11,921 nucleotides of DNA. Origin: Pseudomonadota bacterium. GTDB taxonomy: Bacteria > SAR324 > XYD2-FULL-50-16 > JAHJRI01. Both the position numbers and the translations under genes were made by a program. Under the pieces are notes generated by a model that saw only the letters and a program-made list of their open reading frames with translations, was not told where the DNA came from and ran no database searches. This document shows, one piece after another, positions 6,039-11,921 of this stretch. Where the stretch lies: contig JAKSDL010000265.1 in the NCBI GenBank assembly GCA_022360105.1, positions 1 to 11,921 on the forward strand. Reading direction: 5' to 3'. Each line of letters starts with the position of its first letter. The first letter of the stretch is position 1.

Positions 6039-8408
6039 TTGAACAACTCGTCAATGCAACTTTTTAAAACAAGTCGGGACATTCAAAAAACCGGACAGGG
6101 AGTTCGGGCTGCATTAAACGACAATTGGAACTTTCAGGTTGATGTCCTGGAATCGTGGTTGATCAGAATTTCATTAATGCCAAGGGAAGGTTTTACCCTT
6201 GATAGAACCTGGATGATTGCCCCGAAAGGGGATACACCATGGGAGGGAAATCCAAAGCTTTTTACCAAGGGCTTTTCCTGCCCCCGGTTTGCCTTTCAAG
6301 AAAAGGCTGAAACAATCGAAATAAAAACCGATCTGTTGCAGGTAAGCCTTAAGCAGAATGCTTTACAACTGGCTGTTTCACAGCTCAAAGACGGACAGTA
6401 TAACAACATGTTGCAAGACCGAAAAACAGGCGCTTACTATCTTGCCAATCACGGACAATCGATCCGTCATTACCAGGCAACTTCAGAGAATGAGAGGCAT
6501 TTCGGTTTGGGTGACAAGGCAGGTCCCTTGGACAGGTCCGGAAAAAGGTTCCGTGTTCTGCAACTGGATGCCCTGGGCTACAATGCGGAAACAAGTGATC
6601 CGCTGTACAAACACATCCCTTTTATGATTGTCCAGGACAAAGCTAGCAACGCTGCTGTGGGTGTTCTCTACGACAGCATGTCGGAAATGGTGTTTGATCT
6701 GGGATGCGAACACTCAAATTACCATCAGCAATACCGATATGTTGAAGCATATGAAAAAGGTCTGGTCTATTATATCATCGGAGGACCGCGGGTATCGGAT
6801 GTAGTCAAAAAATTGTCAGACCTGACTGGTCGTCCTCATTTGCAACCCCGCTGGTCCATGGGCTTTGCATTTACTTCTATGTATCATGCAGATGCTCCTG
6901 ATGCCCAAAAAAGCATCCTGAATTTTGCCCAGGAATGTCGTTCCAGGAAAATACCTATCAGCGCTATTCACTTTGGATCGGGATACACAACCCGCGGAAA
7001 ACTTCGTTATGTTTTTACCTGGAATCAAGACAAGTTTCCGGATAGAAAAGCACTGTTCACAGAATTAAAGAGGTTGGGACTGTACACAGTGGCCAACACC
7101 AAGCCTGTCCTGCTGACAGATCACCCGGCCTATCAGGATGCCTCCGATAAATCTGCCTTGATAAAAAATCCGGATGGTTCTCCTGCTGTCGGGGTATTTT
7201 GGGATGCTGACGGTTCTTATTTGGATTTCACCAGCAATGCCGGCATTGAATGGTGGCAGAATGGAGCTCGAAAAGCTGTATTGGAAGAGGGATTTGACGC
7301 CATTTGGAATGACAACAATGAAACGGAAATTTGGGATGAAACTGCCGAGGTCAATAACTTCGGATCACCTGTTCCCGCTGTCAATACCCGTTCTTTGCAG
7401 TCCCACTTGATGACCAGGGCAAGCTATGAGATAACTTCAAGCTTACATCCGAAATTTAGACCTTATACAATCACCAGGGCCGGTTGCATTGGCTTGCAGC
7501 GCTACGCTGAAACCTGGACAGGTGACAACAAAACCAGTTGGCACACGTTGAAATGGAATCTTTGCAATGGCCTTTCCCTGGGCCTTTCCGGAATTCCTTT
7601 TGCAGGTCATGACATTGGCGGATTTACTGGTCCTTCCCCAAATGCTGAACTTTTAATCCGCTGGACGCAAATGATGGCGCTTCATCCTCGCTGTGTCATG
7701 AACTCGTGGAAACCGCAATCGGAACATCCGGCCAATCTACCCTGGTTGCACGAGGAGGCAACGGATATTGTGCGGAATAGTCTGGAATTACGATATCGCT
7801 TTTTGCCATATCTATACAATCTTGCTTACCAAGCCCACATGACCGGAGAACCAATCATCCGGCCGCTTTTTTACGATTACGAAGATCCGCGATGCTTCGA
7901 GGAAATCGAAAGTTTTCTTCTGGGCAGCGATGTTTTTGTTGCACCGGTCGTGGAAGAAGGGAAAAGAACAGTTTCTGTATACCTGCCTGAAAACAAATGG
8001 GGCTGGTTCAACTATCATACGGAAAAATGGTTTGAAGGAGGCCAGGTCATTGTTTCTGAAGCGGAGCTTGATTGTCTGCCGTTATTTGTGCAAGCCGGCG
8101 CAGTTCTGCCTTTAGCTGTGGATTGGGATATTGAAACTCCGCATGATGCACAAAAGATTGAATTGAGGGCGTATTGTCCTACGGGTTTGATATCGAGCCG
8201 GTCCGACTTATTCTACGATGACGGTCTAACCTGGGAGTACAAGGACGACGAGAAATCGATCATTTCGTATGACCTGAAATCCGATAACGAAATGATCACA
8301 TTGGCAGTCAATCAATCCTCAGAAAATAGTAATCTCGTGAAACTCCAAGCTCATTTCGTCGGGTCTAATAAACGCAAAACCCGGTTCAATCTGAGTTCAA
8401 ATGCATAA
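6039..8408 (+). CDS. GH31 family glycoside hydrolase (alpha-glucosidase-like)
   Basis: A 789-residue retaining glycosidase of family GH31, expected to cleave or transfer alpha-glucosyl residues. It has no signal peptide, so it should act in the cytoplasm on the imported sugar. The N-terminal beta-sandwich contains the signature FGLGDKAGPLDRSG (155-168). In the barrel, the nucleophile motif is WNDNNE (423-428, nucleophile D425) and the acid/base motif is TGDN (494-497, D496), followed by LGLSGIPFAGHDIGGF (514-529). C-terminal beta domains follow. Where many alpha-glucosidases have a LDIDYM-like substrate-binding strand, this protein has IHFGSGYT (310-317), so the usual aspartate is absent. The start is uncertain: a TTG at 6039 is 2 bp after the ATPase stop, and an ATG lies at 6054; neither has a good Shine-Dalgarno. 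A glucosyltransferase activity is possible. Confidence 0.93.
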   Translation: MNNSSMQLFKTSRDIQKTGQGVRAALNDNWNFQVDVLESWLIRISLMPREGFTLDRTWMIAPKGDTPWEGNPKLFTKGFSCPRFAFQEKAETIEIKTDLLQVSLKQNALQLAVSQLKDGQYNNMLQDRKTGAYYLANHGQSIRHYQATSENERHFGLGDKAGPLDRSGKRFRVLQLDALGYNAETSDPLYKHIPFMIVQDKASNAAVGVLYDSMSEMVFDLGCEHSNYHQQYRYVEAYEKGLVYYIIGGPRVSDVVKKLSDLTGRPHLQPRWSMGFAFTSMYHADAPDAQKSILNFAQECRSRKIPISAIHFGSGYTTRGKLRYVFTWNQDKFPDRKALFTELKRLGLYTVANTKPVLLTDHPAYQDASDKSALIKNPDGSPAVGVFWDADGSYLDFTSNAGIEWWQNGARKAVLEEGFDAIWNDNNETEIWDETAEVNNFGSPVPAVNTRSLQSHLMTRASYEITSSLHPKFRPYTITRAGCIGLQRYAETWTGDNKTSWHTLKWNLCNGLSLGLSGIPFAGHDIGGFTGPSPNAELLIRWTQMMALHPRCVMNSWKPQSEHPANLPWLHEEATDIVRNSLELRYRFLPYLYNLAYQAHMTGEPIIRPLFYDYEDPRCFEEIESFLLGSDVFVAPVVEEGKRTVSVYLPENKWGWFNYHTEKWFEGGQVIVSEAELDCLPLFVQAGAVLPLAVDWDIETPHDAQKIELRAYCPTGLISSRSDLFYDDGLTWEYKDDEKSIISYDLKSDNEMITLAVNQSSENSNLVKLQAHFVGSNKRKTRFNLSSNA

Positions 8409-8434
8409 CTGCCGGACTACGGGCATTCTCTCTC

Positions 8435-8461
8435 CTGTTTTGCTAAAACGCAGTTTCATTT
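8435..8461 (+). terminator. Weak terminator-like hairpin after the GH31 gene
   Basis: CTG-TTTT (8435-8441) can pair with AAAA and CAG (8445-8453) around a GCT loop, with two bases bulged, followed by TTTCATTT. It sits 27 bp after the operon's last stop codon, between convergent genes, where a terminator is expected. The stem is short and A/T-rich, so the call is weak. Confidence 0.25.
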
Positions 8462-8510
8462 CCAGGGGAGGGGTTAATACCTTGTCGCGTATTTGGTTTC
8501 CATTTCCCAG

Positions 8511-9134
8511 TCAGAGGATCAACTCATAAACGAACGAGTCTCCTGATTTTCCGGAATATTCCTTTTGCAGGGCCGAATAAAATTCGCCTTTTATGGTGAA
8601 TCCAAAGTGCTCATAGAACTTATAGTTGCATTCTTTGTCGGTTTCCAGGGTGATTCGACGGGCATTGTTGTTTTGGCAAAACGTGATATATTCATTCATC
8701 AGCAATTTGCCAAAGCCCTTTCCCTGGGTGTTTGGGGCCACTGCAAATAAATTGACTTCGTTGTCCCTGGAGCTTTCGATCCTGGTTCTTGCTTGTTCAT
8801 GCTTTCCGATGATTTTTAGATAGAATAACTTCTTTTTCAGAGGAACTCCCTTCAGCAACAGAAATTGGCGGAGGAATGCAAGATTTCCCCAAAAGCCGCT
8901 GTATTCAGTATCATATAAGCCAAGCCTGCCACTATTACCAAACAAAAAGCCTTTAACTATTCCCTCTTCCTCGCAAACCGCTGCGAAATTGCTCGCTGCC
9001 AGGCTTCCGCCGACATAGATCTTTAAAAACAGCTCAACCAACGATTGCGGTTGGAACCTATTGCTGAAATCCCAGACCTGGTCAACGATGGCAATACAAT
9101 CATCAAAATCGGATGTTTGATAGTCCCTAAGCAT
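8511..9134 (-). CDS. GNAT-family N-acetyltransferase
   Basis: A 207-residue acetyltransferase using acetyl-CoA; the acceptor is unknown. The acetyl-CoA-binding motif A is clear at about 126-145 (VNLFAVAPNTQGKGFGKLLM), with the pyrophosphate loop QGKGFG at 137-142. Motif B follows at about 170-184 (NYKFYEHFGFTIKGE). The region before this is long for the family and contains a leucine- and lysine-rich stretch. I chose the ATG at 9134 because AGGA lies eight bases upstream and the sequence MLRDYQTSDFDDC is a typical GNAT beginning. The frame stays open to an ATG at 9317, but those 61 residues show no domain character. It converges on the sugar operon and shows no functional link to it. Confidence 0.88.
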   Translation of the reverse strand: MLRDYQTSDFDDCIAIVDQVWDFSNRFQPQSLVELFLKIYVGGSLAASNFAAVCEEEGIVKGFLFGNSGRLGLYDTEYSGFWGNLAFLRQFLLLKGVPLKKKLFYLKIIGKHEQARTRIESSRDNEVNLFAVAPNTQGKGFGKLLMNEYITFCQNNNARRITLETDKECNYKFYEHFGFTIKGEFYSALQKEYSGKSGDSFVYELIL

Positions 9135-9336
9135 GTTTATTTCCTGATAATCTTTTGCTGAATCAAGGTCATTCCGGTTACAACTGGCAGGGCGGGTTCT
9201 TTGCTGCGAGCCTCGCAAATTCAGCGACCCCGCCGACAATCTCTTGCTATGCAAAAACCTGGAAAATCCTGCATGAACCTGATTTATAGGTACAAATCCA
9301 TGTATTTTTTTGTTCATTCTACCATTCCAATCCTCC

Positions 9337-9361
9337 GGCGACCACGTAGGAACGCCCTACC
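9337..9361. repeat. REP-like palindromic intergenic element
   Basis: GGCGACCACGTAGG followed by AACGCCCTACC can fold through GTAGG/CCTAC (5 bp) or through GGCG/CGCC. It resembles the GTAGGGGCGACC...GGTCGCC type of dispersed repeat often seen between genes in Desulfobacterota and other environmental bacteria. It lies just downstream of the GFA gene in the 259-bp spacer (9135-9393). The rest of this spacer shows no gene I can support. Only one copy is present in the window, so repeat status is by recognition, not by counting. Confidence 0.4.
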
Positions 9362-9393
9362 GCTTGTAATTTGCTTCAATCGAAATTTTGAAT

Positions 9394-9888
9394 TTAAGAC
9401 AGCAGCTGGGAATGGTTTTTATGTCCCGACCATTTGGGGATGTCATCGTGGACATCCATAAGGCGCGCGCCATAAAAAATATGACAGGTCGGTTTGAATG
9501 CTTCCGGAGTTTTACCTCCATGGCCAAAATCGAACAGACTGGGAAAAGCCAGCCACATTCTGCGCCCCTCATCAGCAATTAATGTTCCGCAGAGTGAACA
9601 ACTGACCTTGCAGGGCAGAATGCGCTGATGCTGGTGAGTCTCGCTATTGTAGAACGCTAAATGTTCCAATCCTGCTGTAAAGCGCACGTGCTTCTTGTGA
9701 AAAATGGCCGCCCACTGCATGGGAGCACCATGTAGCTTTTGGCAGGCCAGGCAATGACAGATTTTGGCATCGACAGGATCTGCAGATACTTCGTACCGCA
9801 CAGCCTGACAGAAACAACTCGCACGATATTTCACCTTGAATTTGATGTCTCCAGCTGACGCATAGTCCTGTCCAAAACTGTTTTCCAT
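9394..9888 (-). CDS. GFA/DUF636 family zinc-binding protein
   Basis: A 164-residue protein of the GFA (glutathione-dependent formaldehyde-activating-like, CENP-V/GFA) family. The zinc-ligand cysteines are all visible: CFC (25-27), CHCLAC (44-49) and CSLCG (97-101); an additional cysteine is at 93. Also typical are the QWAAIF segment near 58-63 and the aromatic-rich tail. Despite the family name, most members have no shown formaldehyde activity, and the true substrate is unknown. The first ATG is used because no later methionine precedes the cysteine motifs, but no good Shine-Dalgarno is next to it (a GGAG lies about 15 bases upstream). The gene stands alone, 259 bp upstream of the GNAT gene on the same strand. 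Confidence 0.9.
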   Translation of the reverse strand: MENSFGQDYASAGDIKFKVKYRASCFCQAVRYEVSADPVDAKICHCLACQKLHGAPMQWAAIFHKKHVRFTAGLEHLAFYNSETHQHQRILPCKVSCSLCGTLIADEGRRMWLAFPSLFDFGHGGKTPEAFKPTCHIFYGARLMDVHDDIPKWSGHKNHSQLLS

Positions 9889-10242
9889 AGTCTTTGCTTA
9901 AGTCTCCGATGATCATTGTATTCAAAAATTTCTTCCATCATAAATTATCATTCATGAAAATACTATTAAGTTTAAACATAATTGACTCCCTTGTTGCATC
10001 GTAACGGGATTGGCGTTTTTAAACCTGCACGGCTAAGAGCATTTTTGATTTTCGACGGGGTAGAATTGAAAGAGGTCATTGCTGTACCATGACCTTTTGC
10101 AGGCCGGACTGGATCGATCGCGGATGGTTCCATTGTTTCGAGTCGAACTGGAATCAATTGGTATAACAAAAGTAATTGTTCACCACAGAGATACAGAGGT
10201 CACAGAGAAAAGAATGATAATACTGAAATAATGGAGATATGT
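9889..10242. other. Intergenic stretch without a supported gene
   Basis: This divergent spacer is A/T-rich at 9889-9990, where the GFA promoter should lie. It becomes more G/C-balanced at 9990-10165. A frame of 65 codons is open on the minus strand (9972-10169), and the plus strand is nearly open over the same interval, but neither translation has recognisable domain character or a ribosome-binding site. The stretch ends in the CACAGAG-type repeat listed separately. Confidence 0.5.
10180..10212. repeat. CACAGAG-type dispersed intergenic repeat
   Basis: The unit CACAGAG recurs here with small changes: CCACAGAG, then TACAGAGG, then CACAGAG, in a 33-bp run beginning TCACCACAGAG. This type of sequence is a familiar intergenic repeat in Desulfobacterota, Planctomycetes and other environmental genomes. 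Its function is unknown. Only one copy lies in the window. Confidence 0.55.
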
Positions 10243-10415
10243 ATGATTACTGCCACTGTTACTGACTTTGCCAAGCTTAAGGAGTAAAAAAACCTGGTCA
10301 ATCTTTACCGAATTATAGTTTTGAAGTCACTTCAGTTAATAAAGCTTCGTACTTCTGTGGTAACAGCAGACAAGGGGGTAATTATGCCGAACAGATACTA
10401 ACGAAAAAGGATTAG
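10243..10415 (+). pseudogene. Possible broken small gene upstream of the methyltransferase
   Basis: A GGAG (10233-10236) six bases before an ATG at 10243 starts MITATVTDFAKLKE and then meets TAA at 10285. The beginning resembles the N-terminus of Phd/YefM-type antitoxins, which is only an impression from a short match. A different frame then stays open from 10281 for about 44 codons, has no start codon, and ends in TAG at 10413-10415, directly abutting the methyltransferase ATG. A good ribosome-binding site, a short start and a startless open tail in another frame fit a gene broken by a frameshift. Equally, it may be untranslated leader that is open by chance. I do not recognise the second part. 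Confidence 0.25.
10322..10334. promoter_or_regulatory. 13-bp palindrome upstream of the methyltransferase
   Basis: TGAAGT, one central C, then ACTTCA: a perfect dyad 81 bp before the methyltransferase start. Its position would suit an operator for the downstream gene, but no matching -35/-10 pair was found nearby, and no second copy was found in the window. Confidence 0.35.
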
Positions 10416-10997
10416 ATGAATCGAGAGCGGAATAGAGGTGGAGCAAGAGGAGCGAGCAGCTTCCATATGCAGAATTCAGAAGAGGTGTTTGCGCAAATTG
10501 ATGTAAAAAAGGGAGAACGGTTTCTCGACCTGGGATGTGGCATGGGGGATTATTCCTTTGAAGCTGCAGAAAGAGTCGGAGATACGGGGAAGGTTTTCGC
10601 AGTTGACCGCTGGGAAGGATTAATCGGGTTTGTGAACAGGGAATGCAGGGAAAAACAGATCCAACACATTGAAGCGATCAGCCTGGACATTACGCAAAAA
10701 CTTCCTTTCCCAAATCAATCCATGGATGTCTGTCTTTTGGCGACCGTTCTGCATACAATTCGCCCGCATCAAATGAAGGTTGAATTGATCAAAGAGTTAA
10801 AACGGGTGACAAAAAACACCGGTCAGGCGGCAATCCTTAATGTAAAAAAAGAGGATCTGCCTTTTGGTCCTCCCTCGGAGTTAAAGGTCTCACCAAGAGA
10901 GACCGAGATCCTGTTTAAAAACTGCGGATTAAAAAAAATCGGTTATTACGAGTTTCAATATACTTATCTAATCCGATTTAGCCCGGAAAACGGATGA
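10416..10997 (+). CDS. Small class I SAM-dependent methyltransferase
   Basis: A 193-residue methyltransferase using S-adenosylmethionine, cytoplasmic, acceptor unknown. The SAM-binding motif I is LDLGCGMGD (37-45); the acidic residue of the next strand is D64 (VFAVDR); the active-site strand is FPNQSMDVCLLATVLH (98-113). The C-terminal part has KEDLPFGPP (145-153), a trait of a compact UbiE-like group in which GPP is followed by a R/K-x-x-P type segment. The start has AAAGGA (10406-10411) four bases upstream. It abuts the possible broken gene above and converges on the DtxR-like gene. A relative of the same group is encoded by the partial gene at the right edge. It lacks any cysteine pattern I would take as arsenite methyltransferase. 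Confidence 0.92.
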   Translation: MNRERNRGGARGASSFHMQNSEEVFAQIDVKKGERFLDLGCGMGDYSFEAAERVGDTGKVFAVDRWEGLIGFVNRECREKQIQHIEAISLDITQKLPFPNQSMDVCLLATVLHTIRPHQMKVELIKELKRVTKNTGQAAILNVKKEDLPFGPPSELKVSPRETEILFKNCGLKKIGYYEFQYTYLIRFSPENG

Positions 10998-11040
10998 GGA
11001 AGAGATAGCTTCACCGACCTTGTTTTATGCAGTTTCCGGG

Positions 11041-11484
11041 TCAATTTGGTATTGGTTTTCCGTGAGGGCAGGTTTTGGGCTCACCAAGATAGTCAGCCAG
11101 CTTTTCTTCGATTAATGGTGTCAGTGTGTGAATTAAAGGAGCAACATGGTTGCTTGCTTCTTGTAGCGGAATTCCCAGCTTTTCACAAAGCAACTTCTCG
11201 GTCAGGCGACGACGACGAACAAGCATGACGGCCCTGTCAATCCCTTGATCGGTAAGATGAATGTACTTTTTTTCGTTAACCAGAACCAGTCCGTCCCGCT
11301 GCAACCGGCTGAGCGTGGCGTGAACCGTGGAAGGGCTGGAGCCTGTTAATTTAGATAAATTGACGGCCTTTACCGGTTTTCGGGCTTCCTGCATTGAGTA
11401 AATGATTTGGAGATATTGTTCCACAACAGTTGATGTTTGCTTGTTCATGATAATATTAAATCCTGAAGTTATTGTCGGGATCAT
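11041..11484 (-). CDS. DtxR/MntR-like regulator with degenerate metal sites
   Basis: A winged-helix DNA-binding regulator of the DtxR/MntR family, 147 residues. The DNA-binding part is VEQYLQIIYSM (21-31), with the helix-turn-helix at about 40-66 (VNLSKLTGSSPSTVHATLSRLQRDGLV). The dimerisation part ends in the family tail GEPKTCPHGKPIP (134-146). Aligned by eye to Bacillus MntR, the metal ligands D8, E11, H77, E99 and E102 correspond here to Q23, Q26, R92, A115 and I118; only H103 (H119) is kept. Metal control as in MntR is therefore unlikely. Two starts are possible: ATG 11484, with AGGA six bases upstream, and ATG 11448, which matches usual family length. It converges on the methyltransferase gene, with 43 bp between stops. 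Confidence 0.88.
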   Translation of the reverse strand: MIPTITSGFNIIMNKQTSTVVEQYLQIIYSMQEARKPVKAVNLSKLTGSSPSTVHATLSRLQRDGLVLVNEKKYIHLTDQGIDRAVMLVRRRRLTEKLLCEKLGIPLQEASNHVAPLIHTLTPLIEEKLADYLGEPKTCPHGKPIPN

Positions 11485-11493
11485 GCTTGATCC
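11478..11493. promoter_or_regulatory. Dyad overlapping the regulator's start
   Basis: GGATCA, four bases, TGATCC: a perfect 6+4+6 dyad. It covers the ATG at 11484 and its Shine-Dalgarno sequence, or lies 30-45 bases before the alternative ATG at 11448. DtxR-family proteins bind dyads and often repress themselves, so this is a reasonable autoregulatory site or, as RNA, a hairpin that hides the ribosome-binding site. Confidence 0.4.
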
Positions 11494-11554
11494 TGAATGA
11501 GTGTCAGACCTGTGGCATTTTGAGACGTTCCGGTTTCGGGGTTTATTGCATCAT

Positions 11555-11581
11555 GTTGAACCGACCTTTAACTTGTTCAAC
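11555..11581. promoter_or_regulatory. GTTGAAC/GTTCAAC inverted repeat upstream of the regulator
   Basis: GTTGAAC (11555-11561) and its exact reverse complement GTTCAAC (11575-11581) are separated by 13 bp. A further partial copy, GGTTGAAAC, follows at 11586-11594. It lies 71-97 bp upstream of the DtxR-like gene's first ATG, within reach of its promoter. It may be an operator; no promoter hexamers were clear. Confidence 0.35.
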
Positions 11582-11609
11582 CCAAGGTTGAAACAAAGTG
11601 TCTAAAACT

Positions 11610-11674
11610 GCCAAAGCCTAAGCTATGTGTGAACGCATAGCGCGGTGTTCATTTTAGGTTGTGATTCGTTGGCA
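11610..11674. other. Nested inverted repeats between the last two genes
   Basis: Three nested helices can form: TGCCAA/TTGGCA (11610-11615 with 11669-11674); a 7-bp helix AGCCTAA/TTAGGTT with one wobble inside it; and a central hairpin GCTATGTG/CGCATAGC (11622-11629 with 11634-11641) around a TGAA loop. It lies directly after the stop of the right-edge methyltransferase gene and upstream of the DtxR-like gene, so it could be a terminator or a structured leader. No strong U-run follows on either strand. Confidence 0.35.
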
Positions 11675-11679
11675 TGAAA

Positions 11680-11921
11680 TTAATCCAAATTTGAATTGGA
11701 AAACAAAATCATGTAGTTGTTCCCCAGGTCTATCTTTTCGCCGGCTGTTAAATCGTATGATTTTGCTATGGTGATAAGATTTTCCGGAGCCTGGCGCATG
11801 TGCTGAGGCGGCCCTATGTGTTTCTCCCCGGGATTGCACTCAATGACGGCAAATATACCGCTGGGTTTCAACACCGTTACTACATTGTTAAAAACCGATC
11901 TAATTTGTGTCGGGTCTTCAA
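11680..11921 (-). CDS. Partial SAM-dependent methyltransferase, C-terminal part
   Basis: The frame is open from the right edge of the window to a TAA at 11680, giving about 80 C-terminal residues; the N-terminal SAM-binding part lies outside. The sequence VLKPSGIFAVIECNPGEKHIGPPQHMR is typical of the strand-and-loop region of UbiE-like methyltransferases. It aligns with the C-terminal part of the methyltransferase at 10416-10997, with the GPP motif in the same place and a similar ending (NNYMILFS against YTYLIRFS). The two are therefore divergent paralogues of one small family. The gene points towards the DtxR-like gene on the same strand, 195 bp upstream of it. The in-frame GTG at 11874 is internal to the domain and not a real start. 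Confidence 0.85.
   Translation of the reverse strand, partial: EDPTQIRSVFNNVVTVLKPSGIFAVIECNPGEKHIGPPQHMRQAPENLITIAKSYDLTAGEKIDLGNNYMILFSNSNLD

Noticed and set aside
6039..8408. Sulfoquinovosidase identity for the GH31 enzyme, by analogy with sulfoquinovose-uptake operons
   Set aside because: The sulfonate-binding motif region known from YihQ-type enzymes is not seen; the corresponding strand reads IHFGSGYT.
9135..9317. A 61-codon N-terminal extension of the GNAT protein
   Set aside because: No domain character; the ATG at 9134 has AGGA at good spacing and a typical GNAT beginning.
9644..9925. A minus-strand frame beginning MNTMIIGDLSKDYGKQF, reminiscent of an ABC ATPase start
   Set aside because: The similarity stops after a few residues, and the frame overlaps the clear GFA gene almost entirely.
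9972..10169. A 65-codon minus-strand frame in the intergenic region
   Set aside because: No ribosome-binding site or recognisable domain, and the composition gives no support for coding.
10416..10997. Arsenite methyltransferase (ArsM) identity
   Set aside because: The protein is too short and lacks the conserved cysteines; only general SAM-binding motifs are shared.
1..11921. tRNA, rRNA, CRISPR arrays, transposases or integrases
   Set aside because: No cloverleaf, ribosomal segment, regularly spaced repeat array or recombinase motif was recognised on either strand.

Overview
The window holds one well-organised carbohydrate-uptake operon with a divergent regulator (198-8408), followed by a looser region of small, unrelated genes and repeat debris (8409-11921). 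Base composition is moderate (mid-40s percent G+C by eye). A Sec-type signal peptide on the binding protein and a classic periplasmic-binding-protein ABC importer point to a Gram-negative heterotroph. Two short repeats of a type common between genes in Desulfobacterota and other environmental bacteria (9337-9361 and 10180-10212) weakly favour that kind of host. Species cannot be fixed from the sequence.

Region 1 (198-8408): an AraC-family regulator on the minus strand faces an operon on the plus strand. The operon encodes a periplasmic sugar-binding protein, a MalF-like permease, a MalG-like permease, a MalK/UgpC-like ATPase and a cytoplasmic GH31 glycoside hydrolase. The last four genes are 2-6 bp apart and surely co-transcribed. 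The binding-protein gene is separated from the permeases by 103 bp containing a strong hairpin, a usual device for making more binding protein than permease. The inferred pathway is capture of an alpha-glucoside-like oligosaccharide, import by the ABC transporter, and intracellular cleavage by the GH31 enzyme, with the AraC-type protein sensing the sugar. Both permeases carry large insertions: an extra membrane pair in the first, a soluble loop domain in the second. The GH31 enzyme keeps its catalytic aspartates but has an unusual substrate-site motif. These features suggest a specialised substrate.

Region 2 (8409-9888): two minus-strand genes, a GNAT acetyltransferase and a GFA/DUF636 zinc protein, separated by a 259-bp spacer with a REP-like hairpin.

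Region 3 (9889-10415): a gene-poor stretch with a CACAGAG-type repeat, a possible broken small gene and a 13-bp palindrome.

Region 4 (10416-11921): a small SAM-dependent methyltransferase (plus strand), a convergent DtxR/MntR-like regulator that has lost most of its metal ligands, and the 3' part of a second methyltransferase of the same family running off the right edge on the minus strand. A methyltransferase pair around an apparently metal-blind DtxR-like regulator, with dyad repeats at and upstream of its start, is the least conventional arrangement in the window.
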